In this document: positions 1 through 6,112 of the stretch, piece by piece | Numbering within the stretch: the stretch's first letter is position 1 | How the letters are laid out: every line of letters starts with the position of its first letter | Assembly: GCA_937899295.1 (NCBI GenBank) | Contig: CALBPO010000171.1 | Location: forward strand, 1 to 8,935 | Reading direction: 5' to 3' | Length of the DNA stretch: 8,935 bases | DNA from: an uncultured Opitutia bacterium | Lineage (GTDB): Bacteria > Verrucomicrobiota > Verrucomicrobiia > Opitutales > Coraliomargaritaceae | The notes under the pieces: generated by a model | Database searches by the model: none | Told to the model about the DNA's origin: nothing | Seen by the model: only the letters and a program-made list of their open reading frames with translations | Program-made: the position numbers and the translations under genes

Positions 1-1
1 C

Positions 2-145
2 TCGCCGATGGGGCCGCAGTGCCGCACGCTGCGCGAGGGCGTCGACCTGATCGTGGGCACGCCGGGCCGGCTCAAGGACCTCAACGAGCGCGGCGCCCTC
101 GCGCACCGCGTGGGCGCTCTTGTAGGTGGCGATCCCAGTGAATGA
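2..145 (+). pseudogene. DEAD-box RNA helicase fragment (internal piece, chimeric end)
   Basis: This open frame runs in from the left edge and reads as the part of a DEAD-box RNA helicase around motif Ib: residues [15 protein letters not shown] (bases 38-82) carry the TPGR motif that contacts RNA, followed by NERGAL. In a real helicase the next 10-20 residues would reach the DEAD Walker B motif. Here the frame loses similarity after about base 105-121, continues with GGDPSE and stops at 143-145. The first 120 bases are about 77% GC by hand count (92/120), against 53% for the next 60, so the piece appears to come from a different, GC-rich genome or region. The minus strand from about base 105 rightwards is a good TatD-family gene, so two unrelated coding sequences abut here. 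It is a fragment either way; I cannot tell a cloning or assembly chimera from a natural breakpoint. Confidence 0.7.
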
Positions 146-691
146 AGCTCGGCCACCGCGCTCAATGATTTGTGCAATCTCTGCCGCTCCGTAGGTGAAG
201 CAGTGGAAGACGATGCGTTGCCAGTCGACGCCCGACTCATCGATCAGCTTGACGCACTCTTTAAAGCAATCGCGGCTGTGGATAATGATCGGGCACTCAA
301 GCTCGGAAGCCAGCATGAGTTGCTGCCGGAAGGCCGCCTCTTGCATGAGTATGACCTCTCCCGCCCGTAATGGATCTTTCGGAAGATGAAAGTAGTCTAG
401 GCCAATTTCACCGAAGGCGACGGGGGCATGAGGCGGCATGAAAAAGGTACTCAATTGGCTGACGGCTGCCTCCCAGTCATCGCCCACATAGCAGGGGTGT
501 AGGCCAACAGTATAGTCGATTTTTCCAGCGTAGGCCGCGTGCATTTCGCGATACGGCACCCAATCCTCTGGCGAAGTGCCAACTGTTATAAAGCGGTGCA
601 CGCCCGCATCGGCAGCGCGTTGAAGTACAGGCTCCAGTTCGCCTTTATCTTTGAAGCCCTTCAAGTGGCAGTGGCTATCGATTAATTCCAT
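2..691 (-). CDS. TatD-family metal-dependent hydrolase, 3' end lost
   Basis: This is a TatD/YcfH-type TIM-barrel hydrolase, a cytosolic metal-dependent phosphoesterase/DNase family. The N-terminus [10 protein letters not shown] has the family HxH metal ligands (H7, H9). Further family motifs are GEIGLDY (E95), IIIHSRD (H138) and FHCFT (H163). After [11 protein letters not shown] (about residues 183-193) the family would continue to a conserved LLLETDxP motif with the last catalytic Asp. Instead the frame runs into GC-rich sequence that reads as a DEAD-box helicase on the other strand. Credible similarity therefore ends near base 105, leaving about 195 of an expected ~260 residues. The start at 691 is supported by a GAGGA three bases upstream. 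It lies 55 bp downstream of the exosortase gene with no clear terminator between, so it is probably the last gene of the minus-strand transcript. TatD, YcfH and YjjV types cannot be separated. Confidence 0.85.
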   Translation of the reverse strand, partial: MELIDSHCHLKGFKDKGELEPVLQRAADAGVHRFITVGTSPEDWVPYREMHAAYAGKIDYTVGLHPCYVGDDWEAAVSQLSTFFMPPHAPVAFGEIGLDYFHLPKDPLRAGEVILMQEAAFRQQLMLASELECPIIIHSRDCFKECVKLIDESGVDWQRIVFHCFTYGAAEIAQIIERGGRASFTGIATYKSAHAVREGAALVEVLEPARRAHDQVDALAQRAALRPHRR

Positions 692-694
692 CGT

Positions 695-699
695 TCCTC
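695..699 (-). promoter_or_regulatory. Shine-Dalgarno site of the TatD-family gene
   Basis: On the minus strand GAGGA precedes the ATG at 691 with a three-base spacer. It is the only recognisable purine-rich ribosome site in front of a start codon in this window and fixes the TatD-family start. Confidence 0.6.
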
Positions 700-746
700 G
701 AGGCTGTGGGAATTCTTCTCGCTGGAAAGCGCAAATTGAGCGAGCG

Positions 747-1661
747 CTATTTAGCCGGAGCCCTCTCTGGCTCTGTCGGTCCATTTAAAGAAATCCAAAC
801 CAAAATCAAGCATGCCCAATAGGTGATCCCCCCAATGATCTCATGCATCAGGTGGTAGTGTTCCATCATTGAAGGCGCCAGCAATACGATGATCACGATA
901 CGCACAATATTAAACATGAAGCCAATGATCACACCTGCTAACAAATTAAGGCCCAAATCAAAAATGTTTAAGCGTCGGTGAATCGCTAGTAAAAGTGCTA
1001 GTAGCAGGCTTGTCATAATGACGCCGAAACCATTGCATTCGGAGGCCACATGGAAGGGTTGTTGGTTGACCATCAAAACTAATATAGGCGGCTCACCCGT
1101 TTGGCCGAATAGCCCTAATTCAGTGCTCTGCCCGACTAGCTCTAGAAAATAAGCGCTCCATTTACCCGCTATTGAACGTAGGGGCCAATCGAGTGGCGCC
1201 ATAAAGGTACTTAGCAATAAAAACGCGCAGAGCGTGCCCGCCACCGTCCGCGTAAGTTGGCGCGTCCCCTCGCCAAAAGTGAAGCGCACAGCTGCCGTTA
1301 GCGCGCAACAATAGGCGGGGATCACCAGTAGCCCCGTTAGGCTTGAGTGGGTGACAAAAGGAGCGAGATACGTCAGTAGTAGTATTCCGTATGCAGCAAA
1401 GAGGGCTCGCCGCGCAGAGGCGTTTAGCTCCAGGGGGCGCGTTATGGTAACCCCACCGAAGCGCACAAGCATGAGTGAGGCCATCGCCAAAACGATCAGC
1501 GCGTGCAATATCCGACTCTGCTCATGTGCCGTCTGGGCAAACCATATGGTCAGCGGCCAGAGCGCTAAGCCAAGGAGGCCGAACAAGACGCAGTGCAGCC
1601 AAAAATCAATTTGGCGAGACTTCTCGGTAAAGCTAACAGCAAGTTGTCGGCGAATCGGCAT
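747..1661 (-). CDS. Exosortase/archaeosortase family transpeptidase
   Basis: This is a 304-residue, very hydrophobic protein with about eight predicted membrane segments. It has the three conserved sites of the exosortase family, the membrane enzymes proposed to cut and transfer proteins bearing PEP-CTERM-like C-terminal sorting tags. The Cys site is ASECNGF (C209), the Arg site is FNIVRIV (R254) and the His site is MHEIIGG (H273). WPLR near residue 159 before the Cys domain is also typical of the family. Length fits the 250-300 residue core form; there is no fused C-terminal EpsI-like domain. No PEP-CTERM target, EpsI or polysaccharide gene is visible nearby. The ATG at 1661 has no clear Shine-Dalgarno; an in-frame stop at 1695-1697 and no other start codon between limit the choice. 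It starts 102 bp after the kinase gene on the same strand, with no convincing promoter or terminator in the gap, so co-transcription with the sugar-acid operon is possible but unproven. I cannot assign an Xrt subtype. Confidence 0.85.
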   Translation of the reverse strand: MPIRRQLAVSFTEKSRQIDFWLHCVLFGLLGLALWPLTIWFAQTAHEQSRILHALIVLAMASLMLVRFGGVTITRPLELNASARRALFAAYGILLLTYLAPFVTHSSLTGLLVIPAYCCALTAAVRFTFGEGTRQLTRTVAGTLCAFLLLSTFMAPLDWPLRSIAGKWSAYFLELVGQSTELGLFGQTGEPPILVLMVNQQPFHVASECNGFGVIMTSLLLALLLAIHRRLNIFDLGLNLLAGVIIGFMFNIVRIVIIVLLAPSMMEHYHLMHEIIGGITYWACLILVWISLNGPTEPERAPAK

Positions 1662-1763
1662 ATGAGAATGTCCAACAAGATCACGATGGTTACGCTATTG
1701 GCAAATCTCTTTCGACGGAAGATTCGTGAAAAAGTTACCGCACATTGATGCGAGGGGATAAAT

Positions 1764-2873
1764 TTAGCGGTCTACGCGGGCTCCGCCCCCAGCTAAAATT
1801 TTCTCAACCTCCTGTAGGCTTGCCATGGTTGTATCCCCTGGAGTCGTCATCGCAAGAGCACCATGGACACAGCCATAACTGACTGCTTTCAAAGGGTCAT
1901 TGTATTTCAAGAAACCATAAATGAGGCCACTTGCGAAGCTATCACCTCCACCGACCCGGTCATAAATCTCAAGGATCTCCTTGCCCTGAAATTTGCGGGT
2001 GGGTTCGTAGAATTGCCCATCATGCCAAACCAAGGCACTCCATTCATTTAGGGTGGCTGTATGTGCATCTCTGAGAGTGGTGGCGGTTGCCTTTAAATTC
2101 GGAAATCCCTTCACTACCTGTTCGATCATACGCTTGAAGCTAGCCTCATTGATTGCGCCTAAATGCTCACCGACCCCTTCCACTTCAAAGCCCAAGCAAG
2201 CGCTGAAGTCTTCCTCATTACCGATCATGACATCAACATATTTTGCGATCTCACGATTGACCGCTTGGCACTCTTTAAGGCCACCAAAATCTTTCCATAG
2301 GGACGGCCGATAATTCAGATCATAGCTAACAATCGTGCCATATTGCTGTGCAATTTTTACAGCTTCGATGACCATTTCTGGGGTGCTTTGCGAGAGTGCG
2401 GCAAAGATACCGCCCGTGTGAAACCATTGGGTGCCTAATTCCCCAAAAATATGGTGCCAGTCGACATCGCCTACCTTCATCTGACTGGCAGCGGTATGTC
2501 CACGGTCAGCTGTGCCGCGCGCGCCGCGAATGCCAAATCCGCGCTCTGTAAAATTAAGCCCGTTGCGGACTTTACGCCCAAGCCCATCATAAGGCTGCCA
2601 CTGTATAAGGGCAGTATCGACCCCACCTTGCAGTATGAAGTCTTCGACGAGTCGACCGATTGGGTTGTCGGCAAAAGCTGTCACCACCGCAGTTTTTAAT
2701 TCGAAGCAGCGACGCAAGCCGCGGGCTACATTATATTCCCCGCCGCCTTCCCAGGCATTAAATTGGCGAGCGGTGTTAACCCGACCGTCACCTGGATCAA
2801 GTCTTAGCATCACTTCACCGAGTGAGATGCACCCGTACTGACAATTCTTCGAAGACTTTATCTCTAGTGACAT
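1764..2873 (-). CDS. kdgK: PfkB-family sugar kinase, probable 2-keto-3-deoxygluconate kinase
   Basis: This is a 369-residue ribokinase/PfkB-fold kinase, most like enzymes that phosphorylate 2-keto-3-deoxygluconate (KDG) with ATP to give KDPG for aldolase cleavage. The N-terminal glycine motif is GGGEYNVARGL (residues 43-53), YDLNYRPSLW (184-193) is typical of KDG and ketogluconate kinases, and the C-terminal PfkB signature is DRVGGGDSFASGL (305-317), with D311 as the expected catalytic base. The signature reads GGGD where many relatives have GAGD. At 369 residues it is longer than the common 310-340, with extra sequence around 111-150 (DRGHTAASQ and GDVDWHHIF). The start lies four bases after the stop of the upstream Ldh2-family gene, so translational coupling is likely. 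A 2-ketogluconate kinase (KguK-like) is the main alternative: its partner KguD is also a 2-hydroxyacid dehydrogenase, as found two genes upstream. Family assignment is firm, substrate is inferred. Confidence 0.8.
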   Translation of the reverse strand: MSLEIKSSKNCQYGCISLGEVMLRLDPGDGRVNTARQFNAWEGGGEYNVARGLRRCFELKTAVVTAFADNPIGRLVEDFILQGGVDTALIQWQPYDGLGRKVRNGLNFTERGFGIRGARGTADRGHTAASQMKVGDVDWHHIFGELGTQWFHTGGIFAALSQSTPEMVIEAVKIAQQYGTIVSYDLNYRPSLWKDFGGLKECQAVNREIAKYVDVMIGNEEDFSACLGFEVEGVGEHLGAINEASFKRMIEQVVKGFPNLKATATTLRDAHTATLNEWSALVWHDGQFYEPTRKFQGKEILEIYDRVGGGDSFASGLIYGFLKYNDPLKAVSYGCVHGALAMTTPGDTTMASLQEVEKILAGGGARVDR

Positions 2874-2877
2874 TATA

Positions 2878-3948
2878 TTAGACTGTTAATGTTTGTGCCC
2901 CACAAGTAGCGGCGATTTGGTTGAATGCTTGAATTTCAGCCTCGGTGAAAAGTAGACCCCCCGCTGCTTCAACTTTCTCTGCCCACATAGCTTCTAATTG
3001 CCCAGGCAAGAGACAGTTCTCATTGCCGTGACCGAGAATGTCATTGAGGACAGCTTTTAGATTAGTAATTTGATTGCGCCCTTCTGCATAAGCACCCGCA
3101 TTGAGTGAATCTGGATGAATCACTTGAAAATAATATGCTGGAGTCGATTTTTCTCCCGCTGGAATATCACGGCAACGTAGAGTCGGTAGACTGCCTCCAA
3201 TGAGGGCCGCAACTAGTTCATTGATTAAGGAGAGGCCGTAGCCTTTATGAGCTCCAAAGGGAACGAGAGCACTCACCTGATTTGGGTCTGTTGTCGGCAG
3301 GCCCTTCGAATCGACCCCAGCTCCAGCGGGTAATTGCGCACCCTCGCGAATGAATTGTTGCACTCGACCCATCGATACTACGCTCGTGGCCCAGTCGATG
3401 ACGATCGGAAAGCCAATGGCGTCTGTGGTCGGAAATCCCCAGCTATGTGGGTTTGTGCCGAGGGTAGGGAACTTTCCTTGAAATGGAACGACCTCAGTAA
3501 GCGCAGCTGTGCAGTTAGTGTAAGCAATGTAGCCACGTTTTGCTGCTTCCATGACGTAGCCTCCGCCCCATAAATAGTGAAAGGCATTATCTACCGAGAC
3601 CTGACCAATTCCATATTTGTCGGCTAGCTCAATCGCACGATCGATCGCAGCATACGCACTTGCTTGCCCAATTTTTGTATTGGCATTCCACACCTCACAG
3701 GCGGCAAACCGAGAAGGGATCGACTCGATCTCAGCACAGGGAATGCAGCCTCCAGTAGAGCTGCCAAAGTGCTCATCGAGATGTAGGGCTTTGATCGCAT
3801 TATGAGTGCGCACACCATGCCTCGCAGCGTATTCCCCGAATCGTGCGGCAGCCTCGGATTCGTGTTGATTGAAGCCGCGGTGCAAATAGGCAGCTTCGAC
3901 TAATGCATTATGAGCGGCTGGTTGAACGACATGGAATTCTTCGGACAT
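2878..3948 (-). CDS. Ldh2-family (malate/L-lactate type) NAD(P)-dependent oxidoreductase
   Basis: This is a 356-residue member of the Ldh2/MDG fold, unrelated to classical lactate and malate dehydrogenases. Known members reduce or oxidise malate, ureidoglycolate (AllD), sulfolactate (ComC) and 2,3-diketo-L-gulonate (YiaK). Family landmarks are NPHSWGFPTTDAIGFPIVID (residues 166-185), then WATS, and LVPFGAHKGYGLSLINELVA (228-247), the cofactor and lysine region. The N-terminal catalytic motif, usually SHGxxR, appears here as THNAIK (48-53): H49 is kept, the Gly is N50 and the usual Arg is K53, so this is a divergent branch. The gene starts 12 bases after the 2-hydroxyacid dehydrogenase stop and ends 4 bases before the kinase start. 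In this context the substrate is probably a sugar acid or keto-acid, not malate itself. No Shine-Dalgarno is visible; the start is the first ATG after the upstream stop. Confidence 0.85.
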   Translation of the reverse strand: MSEEFHVVQPAAHNALVEAAYLHRGFNQHESEAAARFGEYAARHGVRTHNAIKALHLDEHFGSSTGGCIPCAEIESIPSRFAACEVWNANTKIGQASAYAAIDRAIELADKYGIGQVSVDNAFHYLWGGGYVMEAAKRGYIAYTNCTAALTEVVPFQGKFPTLGTNPHSWGFPTTDAIGFPIVIDWATSVVSMGRVQQFIREGAQLPAGAGVDSKGLPTTDPNQVSALVPFGAHKGYGLSLINELVAALIGGSLPTLRCRDIPAGEKSTPAYYFQVIHPDSLNAGAYAEGRNQITNLKAVLNDILGHGNENCLLPGQLEAMWAEKVEAAGGLLFTEAEIQAFNQIAATCGAQTLTV

Positions 3949-3960
3949 CTTAATGACTAT

Positions 3961-4941
3961 TTAAATGAGAGCCTTAGGCGGCAGGCAATTGTTGACCTGG
4001 GCATGTGGGGATTCCCCCCGCAATAGCATAAGAAGGTTTTCCGTTGCTTTGGTCGCTTGACGGATAACGCTTTCATGAGTGCGGGATCCAATATGTGGAG
4101 TAATCAAACAATTGGGCGCAGACAAAAGTGGATGATCTGCACTTGCAGGTTCTACATCGAGTACATCAGCTCCGTAGCCCCCTAATGTATTGTCCCGCAA
4201 GGCAGTTAGAATATCATCCACATGGACGAGTTCTCCGCGCCCACAATTAAGGACGACGGCGCTATTTTTCATTTGTTGAATCGATGCGCTATTGACCAAG
4301 CCCTGTGTCTCGGGAGTCAAATTTGTGTGCAGTGATATGAAGTCAGAGTCGCTAAATAGTCGGCCAAGATTTTCAATGCGTGTGATGCGGTGCTCTTCCG
4401 CAAACGCCTCTGGCCAGTAAATGTCCTGCGCGAGCACTTTCATCCCAAATGCCTTTGCCCGGATTGCCATCTCTCGACCAATCCTGCCTAGGCCAATAAT
4501 TCCTAAGGTTTTACCTGCGATTTCGTTTCCCGTTTCCCGTTTCCATAGACCCTGTTTGGTCCATTCTACGTGCTCGATAAGTTTCTTGCTTAGCGCAAGC
4601 ATGAGCATGAAACAATGTTCGGCTACTGTGGTGTGATTGACCCCCGGTGTAAAAGCCACCGGAATGCCTTGATCGGTCGCATAATCTACGTCGATTTTGT
4701 CGACCCCGATGCCGTATTTGGCGATAATTTTTAGCCGTGGTAGGGCTTTTTGAATAACTGCCTGACTGATCACATCGTCCCCACATAAAAAAGCATCATA
4801 ATCACCGGCATATTCCAGCATACTCTTTTCGCTTAGTGGGCCTCTCGCGCACACAATTTCTGCTCCGCTACTGGCAAGCAGATCATGGTGTGGACCTGGT
4901 GTATCTTGATAAGAGGTTGTTGTGAGTAAAATTCGTATCAT
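3961..4941 (-). CDS. D-isomer specific 2-hydroxyacid dehydrogenase (SerA/GhrB/KguD superfamily)
   Basis: This is a 326-residue NAD-dependent 2-hydroxyacid dehydrogenase interconverting a 2-keto acid and a D-2-hydroxy acid in the cytosol. The N-terminal substrate domain has KYGIGVDKID (75-84). The Rossmann fold starts at GKTLGIIGLGRIG (143-155), and D173 at the end of the second strand favours NAD over NADP. The catalytic set is R235 (NCGRGELV), E264 (DVLDVEP) and H283 (TPHIGSRT). Length is that of the short form, without the ACT regulatory domain of many SerA proteins, so a biosynthetic phosphoglycerate dehydrogenase role is less likely. It begins 11 bases after the SDR stop and ends 12 bases before the Ldh2-family start, which places it in the sugar-acid operon. 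Plausible roles are 2-ketogluconate/2-ketogulonate reductase, 2-keto-6-phosphogluconate reductase (KguD) or glyoxylate/hydroxypyruvate reductase. The sequence does not decide between them. Confidence 0.85.
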   Translation of the reverse strand: MIRILLTTTSYQDTPGPHHDLLASSGAEIVCARGPLSEKSMLEYAGDYDAFLCGDDVISQAVIQKALPRLKIIAKYGIGVDKIDVDYATDQGIPVAFTPGVNHTTVAEHCFMLMLALSKKLIEHVEWTKQGLWKRETGNEIAGKTLGIIGLGRIGREMAIRAKAFGMKVLAQDIYWPEAFAEEHRITRIENLGRLFSDSDFISLHTNLTPETQGLVNSASIQQMKNSAVVLNCGRGELVHVDDILTALRDNTLGGYGADVLDVEPASADHPLLSAPNCLITPHIGSRTHESVIRQATKATENLLMLLRGESPHAQVNNCLPPKALI

Positions 4942-4952
4942 AAATCGTTAGT

Positions 4953-5756
4953 TTAAACTCCAGAATAGATCCCAAACCCGCCATCGATGTGCAAAACTTG
5001 GCCAGTCACGAAGCGAGAAGCATCTGTCAAGAGGTAGTGGATCGCTCCACAGATTTCCTGTGCATTACCAAAACGACCCATGGGTGTATTGTTTATGATT
5101 TGCTGACCACGGTCGGTTGGGGATCCATCTGCGTTAAGTAAAAGTGAGCGATTCTGATCGCCTACAAAGAAGCCAGGGCAGACTGCATTGACACGAATTG
5201 CGTCACCAAATTTCTGAGCGAAATCGGTGGCCATCCATCGAGTCAAATTATCGACCGCAGCTTTCGCATTTGAGTATCCTAATACCCGAGTGAGCGCTTG
5301 CTGAGAACTGGCAGAAGAAAAGTTGATGATCGCGCCCTGTTTGCGTTCTGCAAAATATTCACCAAAAACTAGGGAGGGTAGCAGTGTCCCCGAAAGGTTT
5401 AATTGTAGCACTTTCTCGTAGTCATTAAAATCTAAGTCAAAGACGGACATATCGGGACTGATCGTGGCGCCAGGCATATTACCTCCAGCGCCGTTAATAA
5501 GGCCGTCGATATGACCAAATCGTTGAAGTATGAGATCAAAGCTTGTTTTGAGCGCCTTGCGGTCTGTGACATCGCATGTAAAAGTAGCTACCTCAGGACC
5601 TAGGTCCTTCACCGCTAAATCAAGTTTAGATTGGTTGCGACTGATGAATGCCACCCTGGCACCATTTTCTGCTAAATATTGAGCAGCTTTACCTGCAAGT
5701 GCTCCGCTAGCTCCGGTCACGGCGTAGACTTTATCGCTCAGGTTAAATAATGACAT
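4953..5756 (-). CDS. SDR oxidoreductase, fructuronate reductase/D-mannonate oxidoreductase type
   Basis: This is a 267-residue short-chain dehydrogenase. The cofactor loop reads VTGASGALAGKAA (13-25), a TGxxGxLxG variant of the usual TGxxxGxG. NGAGGNMPGAT (88-98) closely matches the NGAGGN motif I recall from the SDR-type D-mannonate oxidoreductases such as Bacillus YjmF/UxuB. The catalytic residues are S148, Y161 and K165 (YSNAK). GFFVGDQNRSLLLN (195-208) and TPMGRFG (224-230) are also shared with that group. The family reduces D-fructuronate to D-mannonate; relatives reduce 5-ketogluconate or alginate-derived DEH. It is the first gene of the operon, directly behind a strong-looking promoter that overlaps a palindrome. 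No Shine-Dalgarno is seen upstream of the ATG. The uxuB name is withheld because neither mannonate dehydratase nor uronate isomerase is present in the window. Confidence 0.85.
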   Translation of the reverse strand: MSLFNLSDKVYAVTGASGALAGKAAQYLAENGARVAFISRNQSKLDLAVKDLGPEVATFTCDVTDRKALKTSFDLILQRFGHIDGLINGAGGNMPGATISPDMSVFDLDFNDYEKVLQLNLSGTLLPSLVFGEYFAERKQGAIINFSSASSQQALTRVLGYSNAKAAVDNLTRWMATDFAQKFGDAIRVNAVCPGFFVGDQNRSLLLNADGSPTDRGQQIINNTPMGRFGNAQEICGAIHYLLTDASRFVTGQVLHIDGGFGIYSGV

Positions 5757-5793
5757 GATCAGACAATGGCGTAATTGAGGTTATTAATATGCA

Positions 5794-5818
5794 AAAATGA
5801 ACATTATATGTGCATTTT
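5794..5818. promoter_or_regulatory. Palindromic operator overlapping the operon promoter
   Basis: A left arm AAAATGAACAT (5794-5804) and a right arm ATGTGCATTTT (5808-5818) are inverted complements at 10 of 11 positions, with a 3-base TAT spacer. The palindrome contains the -10 box of the SDR promoter, so a bound dimeric regulator would block RNA polymerase. Its AAAATGAA...TTCATTTT-like character recalls operators of KdgR-type uronate regulators, but half-site identity is only partial and no regulator gene is present here. Confidence 0.7.
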
Positions 5819-5831
5819 GTAGGCATGTAAA
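5803..5831 (-). promoter_or_regulatory. Sigma70-like promoter of the sugar-acid operon
   Basis: On the minus strand a -35 box TTTACA (5831-5826) and a perfect -10 box TATAAT (5808-5803) are separated by exactly 17 bases. Transcription would start near 5796, giving a leader of about 40 bases before the SDR start at 5756. This is the best promoter match in the window. Confidence 0.75.
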
Positions 5832-5917
5832 GGTCAAGAACCCGCGCTAAATAGGAAATCCTCTTCTCGGGGAGGAATCTTTTCGATGTCTCAGTTTGAA
5901 TAATCCAATTCGCACGA

Positions 5918-5955
5918 TCACTGAAATCGCGGGCATAGATGATTCACTAAAATCG
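5918..5955. repeat. Imperfect 12-base direct repeat in the control region
   Basis: TCACTGAAATCG (5918-5929) recurs as TCACTAAAATCG (5944-5955), 26 bases apart and differing at one position. It lies between the two divergent promoters, so it could bind an activator, but chance is not excluded. Confidence 0.35.
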
Positions 5956-5996
5956 AGTGGCAACTGTGGCTTTCGAGAAATTGGACGTAAGGGGAA

Positions 5997-6025
5997 TTGG
6001 CATTTTTATCTTTTGCAGCCATAAA
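5997..6025 (+). promoter_or_regulatory. Candidate promoter of purB
   Basis: TTGGCA (5997-6002, five of six matches to the -35 consensus) and CATAAA (6020-6025, four of six to the -10) are 17 bases apart. Transcription would start near 6032, giving a leader of about 80 bases that includes the hairpin at 6039-6079. It is a weak match chosen by position and spacing. Confidence 0.35.
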
Positions 6026-6038
6026 CAGGCAACCTATG

Positions 6039-6079
6039 CAAATTTCCCCGTTTTTTGTCGCATAAGGAGCGGGGATTTG
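6039..6079 (+). promoter_or_regulatory. Leader hairpin upstream of purB
   Basis: CAAATTTCCCCG (6039-6050) pairs with CGGGGATTTG (6070-6079). Five GC pairs and five outer pairs form, with a two-base TT bulge and a 19-base loop rich in T at its 5' side. It ends 33 bases before the purB start codon. No T-run follows, so it is not a terminator in this form. It matches no riboswitch that I recognise. Confidence 0.4.
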
Positions 6080-6112
6080 TACTTTTAAAGGCTTCCCTAA
6101 TTTCAAACCATC

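Larger units (their letters stand above)
5757..6112. other. Divergent intergenic control region
   Basis: These 356 bases separate the minus-strand sugar-acid operon from purB on the plus strand. They hold the operon promoter and palindromic operator (5794-5831), a near-perfect 12-base direct repeat (5918-5955), a candidate purB promoter (5997-6025) and a purB leader hairpin (6039-6079). I find no convincing gene: a minus-strand frame with a TTG start at 6106 has no ribosome site and no recognisable motif. Confidence 0.75.

Noticed and set aside
1662..1763. Possible promoter or terminator between kinase and exosortase
   Set aside because: Only a four-pair CGCA/TGCG stem near a TTTTT and no paired -35/-10 boxes were found, too weak to annotate.
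3961..4941. Calling the 2-hydroxyacid dehydrogenase SerA
   Set aside because: It lacks a C-terminal regulatory domain and sits inside a sugar-acid operon with no serine biosynthesis genes.
4953..5756. Calling the SDR a 3-oxoacyl-ACP reductase (FabG)
   Set aside because: NGAGGNMPGAT, QNRSLLLN and the operon context fit the mannonate oxidoreductase group better than fatty-acid synthesis.
5859..5876. TCCTC/GAGGA hairpin followed by a short T run, terminator-like
   Set aside because: The stem has only five pairs and it lies upstream of both divergent genes, where no transcript needs to end.
5918..6106. 62-residue minus-strand open frame with TTG start in the control region
   Set aside because: It has no ribosome site and no recognisable motif, and it lies antisense over the candidate purB promoter and leader hairpin.
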